DNA from: Actinomycetota bacterium
GTDB lineage: Bacteria > Actinomycetota > Acidimicrobiia > Acidimicrobiales > CADCTF01
DNA length: 6,665 bases
Assembly (NCBI GenBank): GCA_019348305.1
Contig: JAHWJQ010000118.1
Location: 1 to 6,665, forward strand
Direction of reading: 5' to 3'
Shown: in pieces, positions 1-5,991 of the stretch
Layout: every line of letters starts with the position of its first letter
Position numbering within the stretch: position 1 is the first letter of the stretch
Notes under the pieces: generated by a model
The model's database searches: none
What the model saw: the letters and a program-made list of their open reading frames with translations, nothing else
Told to the model about the DNA's origin: nothing
Position numbers and translations under genes: made by a program

Positions 1-203
1 CCGTGGGCCGCCGGCGCCAGGCCGACGACAAGCAGACGGGCGGCCGGGTCGCCGAAGCCGGGCACCGGGCGCCCCCAGTAGGGGTCGTCCTTGAACGACA
101 GCCTCTTTTCCGCGGCCACCTGCTCCCGCCAGGCCACCAGCCTGGGACAGGCGAAGCAGTCGACGATCTCCGCCCTGACCTGGGCCAGCGAGTCGGAAAG
201 CAT
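1..203 (-). CDS. udgB: uracil-DNA glycosylase, family 5 (UdgB-like), N-terminal part
   Basis: This is a DNA repair enzyme that removes uracil and related deaminated bases from DNA. It is partial: 67 N-terminal codons are present and the gene continues past the left edge. The reverse complement opens with MLSDSLAQ from an ATG at 203. Residues 16-20 read CFACP, the first CxxC pair of the Fe-S cluster cysteines of this superfamily. [11 protein letters not shown] lies at 42-52, followed by [12 protein letters not shown], in which GLAPAAHG is the family-5 active-site motif A (family 4 has GEAPG-type sequence instead). No ATG, GTG or TTG lies in frame just upstream, which supports this start. AGGGG sits directly before the ATG, too close to be an ideal ribosome site, so the start may work from a very short leader. 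It diverges from the phosphatase gene across 27 nt. The family call is firm; the later Fe-S cysteines and remaining motifs are outside the window. Confidence 0.87.
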   Translation of the reverse strand, partial: MLSDSLAQVRAEIVDCFACPRLVAWREQVAAEKRLSFKDDPYWGRPVPGFGDPAARLLVVGLAPAAH

Positions 204-204
204 C

Positions 205-220
205 CCCTGCAGGGTAGGTT
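205..220. promoter_or_regulatory. candidate divergent promoter between udgB and the histidine phosphatase gene
   Basis: The 27-nt gap between two divergent start codons holds AGGGTAGGTT at 211-220. On the plus strand TAGGTT (215-220) fits the TANNNT -10 consensus, 10 nt before the phosphatase ATG. On the minus strand TACCCT (216-211) fits it too, 7 nt before the udgB ATG, the spacing seen with leaderless actinobacterial mRNAs. The same TA serves both. The perfect 10-bp palindrome CCCTGCAGGG (205-214) overlaps it. I see no good -35 on either strand, so this is a suggestion from spacing and motif only. Confidence 0.33.
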
Positions 221-230
221 GACCCGGCGC

Positions 231-878
231 ATGCCCCGACGCCGAAAGCCCTCCGCGGCCACCACCGTTCTCTACGTGCGCCACGGCCAGACCCCGACCA
301 CCGGTTCCGTGCTGCCGGGCCGGGCCCGCGGGCTGCACCTGGCCGAGGGAGGGCGCCAACAGGCCGAAGAGGTTGCCGAGCGGCTGGGGGGCCTCAAGAC
401 CATCGACGCCATCTATGCCTCGCCGCTGGAGCGGACCCGCGAGACGGCGGCTCCCATCGGGCGGCGACGGGGCCTGCGGGTGGCTTCGGTCAAGGGGTTG
501 GTCGAGTGTGACTTCGGGGAGTGGACGGGCCGGCCGCTCAAGGAGCTGATGAAGCTGCCGGAGTGGGCCACGGTGCAGCGCTACCCCAGCGGCTTCCGCT
601 TCCCCGGAGGTGAATCCTTTGCAGAGATGCAGACCCGCATCACCACCACGGTCGCCGCCCTGGTGCAACGCCACCCCGGCGGCACCATCGTGGCCGTGTC
701 CCACGCCGACCCGATCAAAGCCGCAGTTGCGGCCGCAGTGGGCACCCACCTCGACCTCTTTCAGCGCATCGTCATCTCCCCCTGCTCCGTGACGACCATC
801 AGCTATGGCGCGGGGGGGCCGCTGGTGCTCAGCGTCAACTCCACCGGGGGCGCCTTGGGCGAGGTCAAGCCGTCGTGA
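231..878 (+). CDS. histidine phosphatase family protein (phosphoglycerate mutase-like)
   Basis: A cytoplasmic phosphatase of the branch that uses a phospho-histidine intermediate; its substrate is unknown. The protein has 215 residues, usual for the family. VRHGQ at 16-20 is the RHG signature, with His18 as the predicted nucleophile. SPLERTRET (64-72) supplies the phosphate-binding arginines, E92 in VECDFGEW is the likely acid, and SHAD (157-160) gives the second catalytic histidine. All core residues are present, so it should be active. The frame stays open to the left edge, but homology begins near TTVLYVRHG, and the ATG at 231 is the first start that does not overlap udgB. It is first in a coupled trio with a DUF3090 gene and an SCO1664-type gene, the arrangement known around Rv2135c-Rv2133c. 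A general phosphoglycerate mutase role is less likely than a dedicated phosphatase working with these neighbours, though that is inference. Confidence 0.93.
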   Translation: MPRRRKPSAATTVLYVRHGQTPTTGSVLPGRARGLHLAEGGRQQAEEVAERLGGLKTIDAIYASPLERTRETAAPIGRRRGLRVASVKGLVECDFGEWTGRPLKELMKLPEWATVQRYPSGFRFPGGESFAEMQTRITTTVAALVQRHPGGTIVAVSHADPIKAAVAAAVGTHLDLFQRIVISPCSVTTISYGAGGPLVLSVNSTGGALGEVKPS

Positions 879-1372
879 GCCAGTCGTTCGACTTGCCGCT
901 CGTCGACACCGTCACCGTGGGCACCATCGGCGTGCCCGGCCGGCGGGTGTTCTACCTCCAGGCCCGGACGGGCACCACCCTCGTCACGTTGAAGATCGAA
1001 AAGCAGCAGGTGGCGGCCCTGGGCGCTGCTCTTCTGGAGATGCTGGCCGACCTGCCGCCCCCCGGCGGCGGCGAGGGAGCCCCTGAGCTGCAGGAGCCCA
1101 TCGAGCCGGCCTGGGTGGCGGGCACGATGGGGCTCAGTCCCTACGACGAGGAGAGCCAGCGGGTGACGTTGCTCCTGGAGGAGCTGCTGGCCGAGGGCGA
1201 GGACGGTGGTGCCAGCGCGCAACTCGGGCTCACGGTGGGGCAGATGTACGCCCTGGCGGCGCGGGCGGAGGAACTGCTCGGCCAAGGCCGGCCTCCCTGC
1301 CCCCTCTGCAACAACCCGATCGACCCCCAAGGTCACTCGTGCCCGAAGACCAACGGCAAGCTCAAACATTGA
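875..1372 (+). CDS. DUF3090 family protein
   Basis: A conserved actinobacterial protein of unknown function, 165 residues long. The GTG start at 875 overlaps the phosphatase stop as GTGA, a 4-nt overlap that suggests translational coupling; GAGG at 861-864 is a weak ribosome site. The family pattern is clear. The N-terminal part has [17 protein letters not shown] (15-31) and [12 protein letters not shown] (39-50), the middle has a [13 protein letters not shown] segment, and the C-terminus has [21 protein letters not shown]142, C145, H154 and C156 form a C-x2-C-x8-H-x-C arrangement that looks like a small zinc-ribbon-type metal site; metal binding is inferred. There is no signal peptide or membrane segment, so it should be cytoplasmic. 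Members of this family usually sit between a histidine phosphatase and an SCO1664 protein, as here, so it may be a partner or adaptor of the two. No enzymatic function can be assigned. Confidence 0.93.
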   Translation: MSQSFDLPLVDTVTVGTIGVPGRRVFYLQARTGTTLVTLKIEKQQVAALGAALLEMLADLPPPGGGEGAPELQEPIEPAWVAGTMGLSPYDEESQRVTLLLEELLAEGEDGGASAQLGLTVGQMYALAARAEELLGQGRPPCPLCNNPIDPQGHSCPKTNGKLKH

Positions 1373-2049
1373 GCCTGCTCGCCCAGGGCGAGATCGAGAT
1401 CAAGGGCCGGCTGCCCTGGAGCTCCAATGGGACCTTCCTCGTCGGGCTCTGCCGGGGAGAGGCCGTGGCCGACGCCGTCTACAAGCCGTTGCGGGGCGAG
1501 CGCCCGCTCTGGGACTTCCCCCGCGGGCTCTACCGCCGCGAGATCGCCGCCTATCGCCTGTCCGAGGCCCTCGGGTGGGGGATCGTGCCCGAGACGGTGC
1601 TGCGCCGCCAGGCCCCGCTGGGGGAAGGGTCACTGCAGCTGTTCGTGGACGCCGACTTCTCCCAGCACTACTTCACCCTGGTGGACCACCAGGAGCACCA
1701 CGACCAACTGCGCCGCATCGCGGTGTTCGACCTCCTGGCCAACAACGCCGATCGCAAGAGCGGCCACTGCCTCCTCGGCCGCTCGGGGCACATCTGGGCC
1801 ATAGACCACGGCGTCTGCTTCCACACCGAGCCGAAGCTGCGCACGGTGATCTGGGACTTCGTGGGTGAGAGGTTGGACGAAGGGCTGCGGGGCGACGTCT
1901 CCCGGGTGGCCGCCGACCCCCCTGCTCTCGATGATCTGCTTTCCCCCGCCGAGGTCGCTGCCCTGGCCCGGCGCGCCTCGATCGTGGCTGGCCTCCCCCG
2001 CTTCCCCGACCCGGGCACGGAGCGGCCGTACCCCTGGCCGATGGTGTGA
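1339..2049 (+). CDS. SCO1664 family protein, atypical kinase-like fold
   Basis: A conserved actinobacterial family with remote similarity to phosphatidylinositol 3/4-kinase and HipA-like folds; its substrate is unknown. The 236-residue reading shows [15 protein letters not shown] (47-61), where Lys49 would contact ATP; a following REIAAY helix (67-72); [10 protein letters not shown] (78-87); the catalytic-loop-like [13 protein letters not shown] (131-143); and IDHGVCFH (156-162), which resembles a metal-binding DxG segment. These appear in the order expected for an active kinase-like enzyme. Two starts are possible. GTG 1339 has AAGG 6 nt upstream and overlaps DUF3090 by 34 nt. TTG 1369 would give a 4-nt TTGA overlap like the previous junction and would still keep the whole conserved region. 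I give the longer form; the start is uncertain. It is last in the trio and ends 9 nt from the convergent etfA stop. Kinase activity is inference. Confidence 0.9.
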   Translation: MPEDQRQAQTLSLLAQGEIEIKGRLPWSSNGTFLVGLCRGEAVADAVYKPLRGERPLWDFPRGLYRREIAAYRLSEALGWGIVPETVLRRQAPLGEGSLQLFVDADFSQHYFTLVDHQEHHDQLRRIAVFDLLANNADRKSGHCLLGRSGHIWAIDHGVCFHTEPKLRTVIWDFVGERLDEGLRGDVSRVAADPPALDDLLSPAEVAALARRASIVAGLPRFPDPGTERPYPWPMV

Positions 2050-2057
2050 GCCCGCTC

Positions 2058-2076
2058 CTCAAGAACGCGACTTGAG
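2058..2076. repeat. short inverted repeat at the convergent gene ends
   Basis: CTCAAG (2058-2063) and CTTGAG (2071-2076) form a perfect 6-bp stem around a 7-nt loop. It covers the last codons and stop of etfA, 9 nt from the stop of the opposing SCO1664-type gene. It is the only stem-loop I see where two transcripts meet. It lacks a T-tract on either strand and the stem is short, so a terminator role is weak. Confidence 0.25.
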
Positions 2077-3021
2077 CGCGTCGATGAGCTTCGGTAGCAC
2101 CTTGTGCACGTCGCCGACCACGCCCAGGTCGGCGATCGAGAAGATCGGCGCCTCGCGGTCTTTGTTGATGGCGATGATGTGCTTGGCCCCCTTCATGCCC
2201 ACCATGTGCTGGGTCGCCCCGGAGATGCCGCAGGCGATGTAGACGGTGGGCTTGACCGTCTTGCCGGTCTGGCCCACCTGATAGGCGTAGGGGACCCAGC
2301 CGGCGTCCACGATGGCCCGCGACGCGCCAGGCGCTCCTCGCAGCATGCGAGCCAAATCTTCGATGAGCTCGAACCTCGACGCCTCCCCGAGGCCACGGCC
2401 ACCTGCGACCACCACCTCGGCCTCGTCCAGCTTGGGACCGGACCGCTCCTCGACGTGGCGCTCCTTGATCACCGCCGCGTTGAGGGGGCCGGTATCGGGC
2501 ACCGGAAGGGCGACCAGCTCCGGCGTCCCGACGCCACCCTCAACGGCTGCGAAGGACTTGGGCCGCACGACAAAGAGGTAGGGGCGCTCACCGGTGAAAC
2601 GGGCCCGAACGATCGTGGACCCGCCGAAGATGGCGTGTTCCGAGGTGCCGTCGTCGGCCAGGTCGACGAGGTTGGTCAGCACGCCGAGGTCGAGCCGGGC
2701 CGACAGCCGCCCGGCGATGTCGCGGCCGTCGTAGCTCTGAGGGAACAAGATGGCGTCGGGTTTGTCGCCTCCCCGGATGGCGGCGGCCATGGCGGCCGCC
2801 ACCGGCACACCGGGCAGAGCGCCACCCAGGTCTCCCACCGACTGCACCCGGGAGGCGCCGAACCTTCCCAGCTGGCTGGCGTAGGTCTCCCCGTCCGCGC
2901 CCCAGGCGATCGCCTCCACGGTCGAGCCCAGCTGCCGGGCCTTGGTGAGCAGCTCATAGGTGACCGAGGTGGGCTTGCCGTGCGAGGCCTCGGCCAGCAC
3001 CCACACCTTGTCGAAGGCCAT
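2059..3021 (-). CDS. etfA: electron transfer flavoprotein subunit alpha
   Basis: This is the FAD-binding subunit of the ETF heterodimer, which accepts electrons from acyl-CoA and related dehydrogenases and passes them to the quinone pool or another acceptor in the cytoplasm. The protein has 320 residues, the usual length. The N-terminal alpha/beta domain begins [16 protein letters not shown]. The C-terminal FAD domain has SRAIVDAGW (234-242), QVGQTGK (248-254), GISGATQH (265-272), INKD (285-288) and GVVGD (300-304), all in the standard order. The ATG at 3021 shares its A with the etfB stop (TGATG) and has GAAGGT 6 nt upstream, so the longer open frame to 3345 is not used. It is cotranscribed behind etfB on the minus strand. 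No ETF-quinone oxidoreductase or partner dehydrogenase lies in the window, so the electron route is not shown. Confidence 0.97.
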   Translation of the reverse strand: MAFDKVWVLAEASHGKPTSVTYELLTKARQLGSTVEAIAWGADGETYASQLGRFGASRVQSVGDLGGALPGVPVAAAMAAAIRGGDKPDAILFPQSYDGRDIAGRLSARLDLGVLTNLVDLADDGTSEHAIFGGSTIVRARFTGERPYLFVVRPKSFAAVEGGVGTPELVALPVPDTGPLNAAVIKERHVEERSGPKLDEAEVVVAGGRGLGEASRFELIEDLARMLRGAPGASRAIVDAGWVPYAYQVGQTGKTVKPTVYIACGISGATQHMVGMKGAKHIIAINKDREAPIFSIADLGVVGDVHKVLPKLIDALKSRS

Positions 3022-3797
3022 CAGATGACCTTCAAACGGTCGAGGAGCTGGATGATCCGCTCGTGGGCGTTCCCCTCGTCCTGGACGATCTCGCCCGCCT
3101 GTCGCTCCTCGGCGGCAGCCACTTCGGTCACCTCCTGGGTCACTCGCAGCGACCCGTCGAGACCGAGGTCGGCCACGGTGAGCTGTTCGACCGGCTTGGA
3201 CTTGGCGGCCATGATGCCCTTGAAGGAGGGGTAGCGGGGCTCGACGACGCCGGCGGTGACGGTGACCACCGCCGGCAGCGGGCACTCCACCTCGTCGAAG
3301 CCGGCTTCGGTCTGGCGCTCGACCCTGACCTTGGAGCCGTCGCATTCGATCCTCTTGGCGAAGGTGACCGACGGCAGCCCCAGCAGCTCGGCCAGCTGCG
3401 CCGGGGTGGTGCCCGTGTAGCCGTCGGTCGATTCCGTGGCCGCAAGGATGAGGTCCGCCTCGGTCCTGCGGATCGCCGCCGCCAACACCTTGGCCGTCGT
3501 CAGGGCGTCGGCACCCCGCAGTTGGTCATCCGACACCAACATGGCCTTGGAGGCACCCATGGCCAGCGCCGTGCGCAGCCCGCTCACCTCGTTGTTGGGC
3601 GCCATCGACACCAGCGTCACTTCGCCACCGCCGGCCTTGTCGACGAGCTGGAGACCCATCTCGACGCCATAGGCATCCGAATCATCGAGGATCAACTTGC
3701 CCTGGCGGACGAGGGTCTTGGTTTCGGGATCCAAGCGACCCGGGGTGGCGGGGTCGGGTATCTGCTTCACGCAGACGACGACGTTCATGGGCGCCAT
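3021..3797 (-). CDS. etfB: electron transfer flavoprotein subunit beta
   Basis: Partner of EtfA; in ordinary ETFs this subunit binds AMP and carries the loop that docks onto dehydrogenases. The protein has 258 residues, within the family range. VKQIPDP is at 10-16, LDPET at 22-26, ALAMGA at 77-82, ATESTDGYTGTTPAQLAELLG at 120-140, and the beta signature EPRYPSFKGIMAAK at 186-199, followed by an ADLGL segment. ATG 3797 gives MAPMNVVVCVKQIP. The second ATG at 3788 (MNVVVCVKQIP) fits the typical N-terminus of the family better but has no ribosome site, whereas GGGA lies 4 nt before 3797, so both remain possible. It is first in the etfB-etfA operon and diverges from the anti-sigma gene across an 80-nt intergenic region. 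I cannot tell from the sequence whether the ETF is of the ordinary or the electron-bifurcating type. Confidence 0.96.
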   Translation of the reverse strand: MAPMNVVVCVKQIPDPATPGRLDPETKTLVRQGKLILDDSDAYGVEMGLQLVDKAGGGEVTLVSMAPNNEVSGLRTALAMGASKAMLVSDDQLRGADALTTAKVLAAAIRRTEADLILAATESTDGYTGTTPAQLAELLGLPSVTFAKRIECDGSKVRVERQTEAGFDEVECPLPAVVTVTAGVVEPRYPSFKGIMAAKSKPVEQLTVADLGLDGSLRVTQEVTEVAAAEERQAGEIVQDEGNAHERIIQLLDRLKVI

Positions 3798-3842
3798 TGT
3801 TTCCCGGAACCACCGCCAACAGGAAAACCCCCCGTCAGCGCC

Positions 3843-3870
3843 CTGACCAGCGGGAGGCGGATGGTACGTT
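3843..3870 (+). promoter_or_regulatory. candidate promoter for the anti-sigma/sigma/lipid kinase operon
   Basis: CTGACC (3843-3848, four matches to TTGACA) and TACGTT (3865-3870, TANNNT) are separated by 16 nt. The -10 ends 7 nt before the ATG at 3878, so transcription would begin at or next to the start codon and give a leaderless mRNA. This agrees with the lack of a usable ribosome site there. The -35 overlaps an inverted repeat GTCAG-CGCC-CTGAC (3834-3847), a possible operator. On the minus strand the same TA begins TACCAT (3866-3861), a possible -10 for etfB with a leader of roughly 57 nt. All of this is motif-based. Confidence 0.45.
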
Positions 3871-3877
3871 CCGGCTC

Positions 3878-4252
3878 ATGCCCGACGAGGTACAGCTCGT
3901 GATGCCGGCCGATCCGGAGTTCCTCCGCCTGGCCCGGGTGACCGCCATGGGGTTGGCCAGTCGCCTCTCGTTCACGATCGACGAGATCGACGACCTGCGC
4001 ATCGCCATCGACGAGCTCGTCTTCGGGCTCATAGGGACGAGGGGCCGCCCCGGCCGGGTGACGATGCGCTACGCGCTGCTCCCGGAGGGCCTGGAGGTGC
4101 GCGGTACCGGCAGCTTCGAGGACGGGCTTCCCACGCCTGGCCTGACCGAGCTGTCGTCATTGATCCTCAACGCGGTCAGCGACGAACACGAGTTGTCACC
4201 GGACGGGCCCAGTCCCACCTTCCGGTTGCTCAAGCGCCGCGACGGCGCGTGA
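3878..4252 (+). CDS. RsbW/SpoIIAB-like anti-sigma factor with degenerate ATP-binding site
   Basis: A likely anti-sigma factor for the sigma gene that starts 4 nt after its stop. The protein has 124 residues, slightly shorter than typical RsbW/SpoIIAB proteins. It has the N-terminal layout of the HATPase_c_2 fold: VMPADPEFLRLARVTAMGLA (8-27), then IDEIDDLRIAIDELVFGLIG (34-53), which corresponds to the N-box helix. The box should read E-x3-N; E46 is kept but the Mg-binding Asn is Gly50. The later DxGxG G1 box is not recognisable: the equivalent region has SFEDGLPTPGL and a variable tail. ATP binding and serine-kinase activity are therefore doubtful, while sigma binding could remain. The start is ATG 3878, immediately downstream of a -10 element; GTG 3899 and ATG 3902 have a GAGG 8-11 nt upstream but would cut the first strand of the fold. 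No anti-anti-sigma gene (RsbV/SpoIIAA type) is adjacent. The assignment rests on fold pattern and position. Confidence 0.78.
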   Translation: MPDEVQLVMPADPEFLRLARVTAMGLASRLSFTIDEIDDLRIAIDELVFGLIGTRGRPGRVTMRYALLPEGLEVRGTGSFEDGLPTPGLTELSSLILNAVSDEHELSPDGPSPTFRLLKRRDGA

Positions 4253-4256
4253 GGCC

Positions 4257-5006
4257 ATGGCCTTCGACGCCGACCGACGCCAAGAGCTGAGACAGAAATT
4301 CGACGAATTCGCCGCCTCGCGGGACGCCGGGACGCGTGCCGAGCTCATCGAGGCCCACCTGGGGCTGGCGGAGTACCTCGCCCGTCGATTCGCCAACCGG
4401 GGAGAGCCGCTGGACGACCTCGTGCAGGTGGCGGCCACCGGGCTCATCAAGGCCGTCGACCGCTTCGAGCCCGAGCGGGGGCTGGAGTTCTCCACCTATG
4501 CCACCCACACCATCGTCGGCGAGCTCAAGCGTCACTTTCGCGACAAGGGATGGGCGGTTCGAGTACCGCGGCGGATGCAGGAGCTCCACCTCCGCTTGAG
4601 CACGCTGGTGAGCACCCTGAACCAGCACCTCGGGCGTTCTCCGACGGTTGCGGAGATCGCCACCGCGGCAGGGGTGTCCGAAGAGGAGGTCCTCGAGGCC
4701 CTCGAGGCGGGTCAGGCCTACCGCTTCACCTCGCTCGACGCGCCGGTGCCGGGCGAGGAGGCCGGCTCTCTGGCCACAACCCTGGGCGACGACGACGAGC
4801 AGATGACCGACGTGGAGCACCGCGTCGCGCTGAGTCCTCTCATCAAAAAGCTGCCGGCCCGCCAGCAGAAGATCCTTCACCTGCGCTTCTTCGAGGGGCT
4901 GACCCAGTCGGAGATCGCGTCGCGCCTCGAGATCTCCCAGATGCACGTCTCGAGGCTGCTCGCCCGGAGCCTCGCGGTATTGCGCGAAGCCGCGGAAGAA
5001 GAGTGA
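4257..5006 (+). CDS. RNA polymerase sigma factor, SigB/SigF/SigG family (group 3)
   Basis: An alternative sigma factor that directs RNA polymerase to a special promoter set, in this family usually for stress or development. The protein has 249 residues, normal for SigF/SigB. Region 2 covers about 27-105: AEYLARRFA, DDLVQVAATGLIKAVDRF (53-70), LEFSTYATHTIVGELKRHF (76-94), then WAVRVPRRMQEL. Region 3 is about 107-165. Region 4 is about 192-245: LPARQQKILHLRFFEGLTQ followed by a helix-turn-helix SEIASRLEISQMHVSRLL (218-235). All regions needed for promoter recognition are intact. ATG 4257 lies 4 nt after the anti-sigma stop, with GAGG overlapping that stop, so the two genes are probably translationally linked. 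The adjacent RsbW-like gene is the expected regulator. I found no SigF-type promoter (GTTT with GGGTA at about 15 nt) upstream of the operon, so autoregulation is not visible. Confidence 0.95.
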   Translation: MAFDADRRQELRQKFDEFAASRDAGTRAELIEAHLGLAEYLARRFANRGEPLDDLVQVAATGLIKAVDRFEPERGLEFSTYATHTIVGELKRHFRDKGWAVRVPRRMQELHLRLSTLVSTLNQHLGRSPTVAEIATAAGVSEEEVLEALEAGQAYRFTSLDAPVPGEEAGSLATTLGDDDEQMTDVEHRVALSPLIKKLPARQQKILHLRFFEGLTQSEIASRLEISQMHVSRLLARSLAVLREAAEEE

Positions 5007-5022
5007 GAGGGACCGGCATCGG

Positions 5023-5946
5023 GTGCGATCCGTCCTGCTGGTCAACCCGCTGGCGTCGTCGGTCACGTCCCGCAACCGGGAGCTGGTGGCAAAGACGCTG
5101 GCCGCCGACCTTGACGTCGAGGTGGCCGAGACATCCCACAGGGGCCACGCCATCGACCTGGCCCGCAAGGCTGCCTGCGACGAGGTCGCCTGCGTCTTCG
5201 TTCTCGGCGGCGACGGCACCCTCAACGAAGTGGCCAACGGTCTGGCCGGCACCAGCACGTGCCTGGCCGCCCTGCCCGGCGGGTCGACGAACGTCTTCGC
5301 CCGCGCCCTGGGCACGACCAAGCACCCCGTTCAGGCAGCAGCCCAGCTGGTGGCGTCGCTCCAGGCCGGCGCGGTTCGCCGCATAGGCCTCGGGTCGGCC
5401 AACGGTCGCTACTTCCTCTTCCACGTCGGGATGGGCTTCGACGCGGCAGTGGTGGAGCAGGTGGAGAGGCGGGCGGGCCTCAAGCGCTACGCCAGCCACC
5501 CCCTCTTCGTCTACGCCGGCTTCACCACTTGGTTCCGCCACTACGACCACCGCCGTCCCCGCCTGTACGTCCAGGTCTCGGGAGAGGCACCGGTCGACGA
5601 CGCCTACCTCGCCATCTGCCTCAACATGAACCCCTACACCTATCTGGGGCCGAAGCCGCTCGACATTGCCCCCGAGGCCGACCTCGACCACAACATGGTG
5701 CTGGTGAGCGTACGGACGCTTGCGTTCCTGCCGATGCTCGGCGTCATCGGCTCGGCCCTCGGCGTCGGCGGACCCGTCCGCAGCCGGCCGGAGGTTGCCT
5801 ACAGCGCCGATGTCACCTCGGCCACGGTGGTTGGGCGGGACAGCTTCCCGTACCAACTCGACGGCGACTACCTGGGGAAGGTGGACCGCGTCGACCTCCG
5901 CCACGAGCCCTCCGTCCTGGACCTTGTGGTGCCGGCTCCTGACTAG
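5023..5946 (+). CDS. diacylglycerol kinase / lipid kinase family protein (DagK/YegS-type)
   Basis: A membrane-associated soluble enzyme expected to phosphorylate diacylglycerol or a related lipid with ATP, feeding phosphatidic acid and phosphoglycolipid synthesis or lipid signalling. The protein has 307 residues, standard for DagK/YegS. The N-terminal DAGK catalytic domain shows LLVNPLASS (5-13), the nucleotide-binding GGDGTLNEV (62-70) and LPGGSTNVFAR (84-94). The C-terminal beta-sandwich domain has GMGFDA (136-141) and QLDGDYLG (278-285). All catalytic motifs are intact. The GTG start at 5023 has AGAGGGA (5006-5012) 10 nt upstream and lies 16 nt after the sigma stop, so it is probably read in the same transcript. 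Its exact lipid substrate, including possible phosphatidylinositol mannoside or sphingoid lipids, cannot be decided from sequence. Placement behind a sigma/anti-sigma pair suggests that envelope lipid turnover is tied to the stress response. Confidence 0.94.
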   Translation: MRSVLLVNPLASSVTSRNRELVAKTLAADLDVEVAETSHRGHAIDLARKAACDEVACVFVLGGDGTLNEVANGLAGTSTCLAALPGGSTNVFARALGTTKHPVQAAAQLVASLQAGAVRRIGLGSANGRYFLFHVGMGFDAAVVEQVERRAGLKRYASHPLFVYAGFTTWFRHYDHRRPRLYVQVSGEAPVDDAYLAICLNMNPYTYLGPKPLDIAPEADLDHNMVLVSVRTLAFLPMLGVIGSALGVGGPVRSRPEVAYSADVTSATVVGRDSFPYQLDGDYLGKVDRVDLRHEPSVLDLVVPAPD

Positions 5947-5950
5947 ATGC

Positions 5951-5979
5951 TTGCGACAGTTACCGCAGTTCTCTAGACT
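5951..5979 (+). promoter_or_regulatory. candidate whiB1 promoter
   Basis: TTGCGA (5951-5956) and TAGACT (5974-5979) are separated by 17 nt, an arrangement close to the housekeeping sigma consensus, starting 5 nt after the lipid kinase stop. The expected start point near 5986 gives a leader of about 45 nt before the whiB1 ATG. It is the best-formed promoter in the window and implies that whiB1 is transcribed independently of the upstream operon, perhaps with added read-through. Confidence 0.6.
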
Positions 5980-5991
5980 TGCCGCCAGGAA

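Noticed and set aside
212..217. GGGTAG as a SigF-type -10 before the phosphatase gene
   Set aside because: No GTTT-like -35 is found at the proper distance upstream.
3..230. N-terminal extension of the histidine phosphatase
   Set aside because: It is antisense to udgB codons, and family similarity starts after residue 10 of the form beginning at 231.
3022..3345. N-terminal extension of etfA by 108 codons
   Set aside because: The extension overlaps etfB in another frame and has no homology pattern; the ATG at 3021 has a ribosome site and the family's normal N-terminus.
3800..3828. Possible SigB/SigF-type promoter for etfB on the minus strand (GTTTT and GGGAAA)
   Set aside because: The spacer is about 19 nt, longer than the 13-17 expected, GGGAAA departs from GGGTA, and it would lie against the start codon.
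2104..3902. Plus-strand open frames of 376 and 279 codons across the etf operon
   Set aside because: They mirror etfA and etfB, whose family motifs are complete on the minus strand.
4230..5321. 363-codon open frame on the minus strand opposite the sigma gene
   Set aside because: It is antisense to a clear sigma factor and its composition looks like a reverse reading, with no family features.
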